This document shows, in pieces, positions 34,744-34,786 of a stretch of 34,786 nt of DNA. Within the stretch, counting starts at the first letter, position 1, and each line of letters opens with the position of its first letter. A program made the translations under genes and the position numbers. The notes beneath the pieces were generated by a model. That model ran no database searches, was not told the DNA's origin, and worked only from the letters and a program-made list of their open reading frames with translations. This stretch comes from an uncultured Bacteroidales bacterium (lineage in GTDB: Bacteria > Bacteroidota > Bacteroidia > Bacteroidales > Bacteroidaceae): the NCBI GenBank assembly GCA_902788315.1, contig CADAJS010000038.1:1-34786 (forward strand), in the 5' to 3' direction.

Positions 34744-34786
34744 GCTCTACCCAAGCTCTACCCAAGCTCCCGAGCTTGGGTAGAGC
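34744..34786. repeat. Direct repeat and 15-bp perfect hairpin at the window edge
   Basis: GCTCTACCCAA occurs twice in tandem (34744-34754, 34755-34765); the second copy begins a hairpin with arms 34755-34769 and 34772-34786 and a 2-nt loop. A related TACCCAAGC lies near 34715. The repeats may continue past the window. Confidence 0.65.

Noticed and set aside
34744..34786. Invertible capsule promoter
   Set aside because: Only a hairpin with a 2-nt loop is present, there is no promoter box between separated inverted repeats, and no recombinase is seen.

Overview
The window looks like a chromosomal segment from a Bacteroidales bacterium, most likely a Prevotella-like member of the Prevotellaceae. 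Evidence is the repeated TAnnTTTG promoter box (best cases have TTTG or TTG 19-20 bp upstream), a GH92 mannosidase, BACON and LamG domains, a FimB/Mfa2-like lipoprotein, a DUF6359-like lipoprotein, C-terminal tails of the LQGR...KGIYI(I/M).GRK type, and Bacteroidetes-style capsule genes. Coding DNA is GC-rich while promoters and many spacers are AT-rich. I see no rRNA, tRNA, CRISPR array, phage genes or transposase; the one RNA gene is the RNase P RNA.

Layout. 1-587: gene-free leader with an inverted-iteron/AT-palindrome element. 588-7705 (+): secreted GH92 alpha-mannosidase, a decayed minus-strand C-terminal fragment, a flavodoxin-like lipoprotein, a phosphopantetheinyl transferase and a large MscS-type channel, separated by GC-rich interspersed repeats that have also entered the channel gene. 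8312-12946 (+): a 1544-residue secreted metallophosphoesterase with four LamG-like and two BACON-like modules. 13108-17494 (-): folP, cdaA, pta, an S23-type four-helix-bundle gene and ackA, read leftward. 17635-18954 (+): murF. 19052-20542 (-): DegP/HtrA protease. 21063-22765 (+): rnpB and a YihY/BrkB membrane protein. 22804-25854: fimbrial-type lipoprotein (-), small membrane protein plus DUF6359-like lipoprotein (+), Wza-type export lipoprotein (-), HAD-like hydrolase (+). 25951-28165 (-): coiled-coil protein, zapA, rny. 28234-29807 (-): uncharacterised protein and an atypical sugar transferase. 30038-34545 (+): Wzc-type tyrosine kinase, Wzi-type outer-membrane protein and a lipocalin-like lipoprotein. 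The last 240 bases hold striking palindromes and no gene.

How the genes fit together. Pta and AckA form the acetate/ATP pathway, with FolP (folate) and CdaA (c-di-AMP) upstream on the same strand. MurF and DegP serve the envelope. The Wza-like, sugar transferase, Wzc and Wzi genes are parts of a surface-polysaccharide export system, here split by the rny-zapA housekeeping block.

The observation I rate highest is between pta and ackA: an S23-type gene enclosed by 36-bp inverted repeats whose outer ends lie 7 bp from each neighbouring gene. This is the architecture of the intervening sequences known from some 23S rRNA genes, here placed in a metabolic operon. Other notable points are a sugar transferase lacking the Glu of its catalytic Asp-Glu dyad, repeats translated inside a channel gene, mutually exclusive hairpins upstream of rnpB, overlapping divergent promoters, and tandem 18-bp perfect palindromes at the right end.
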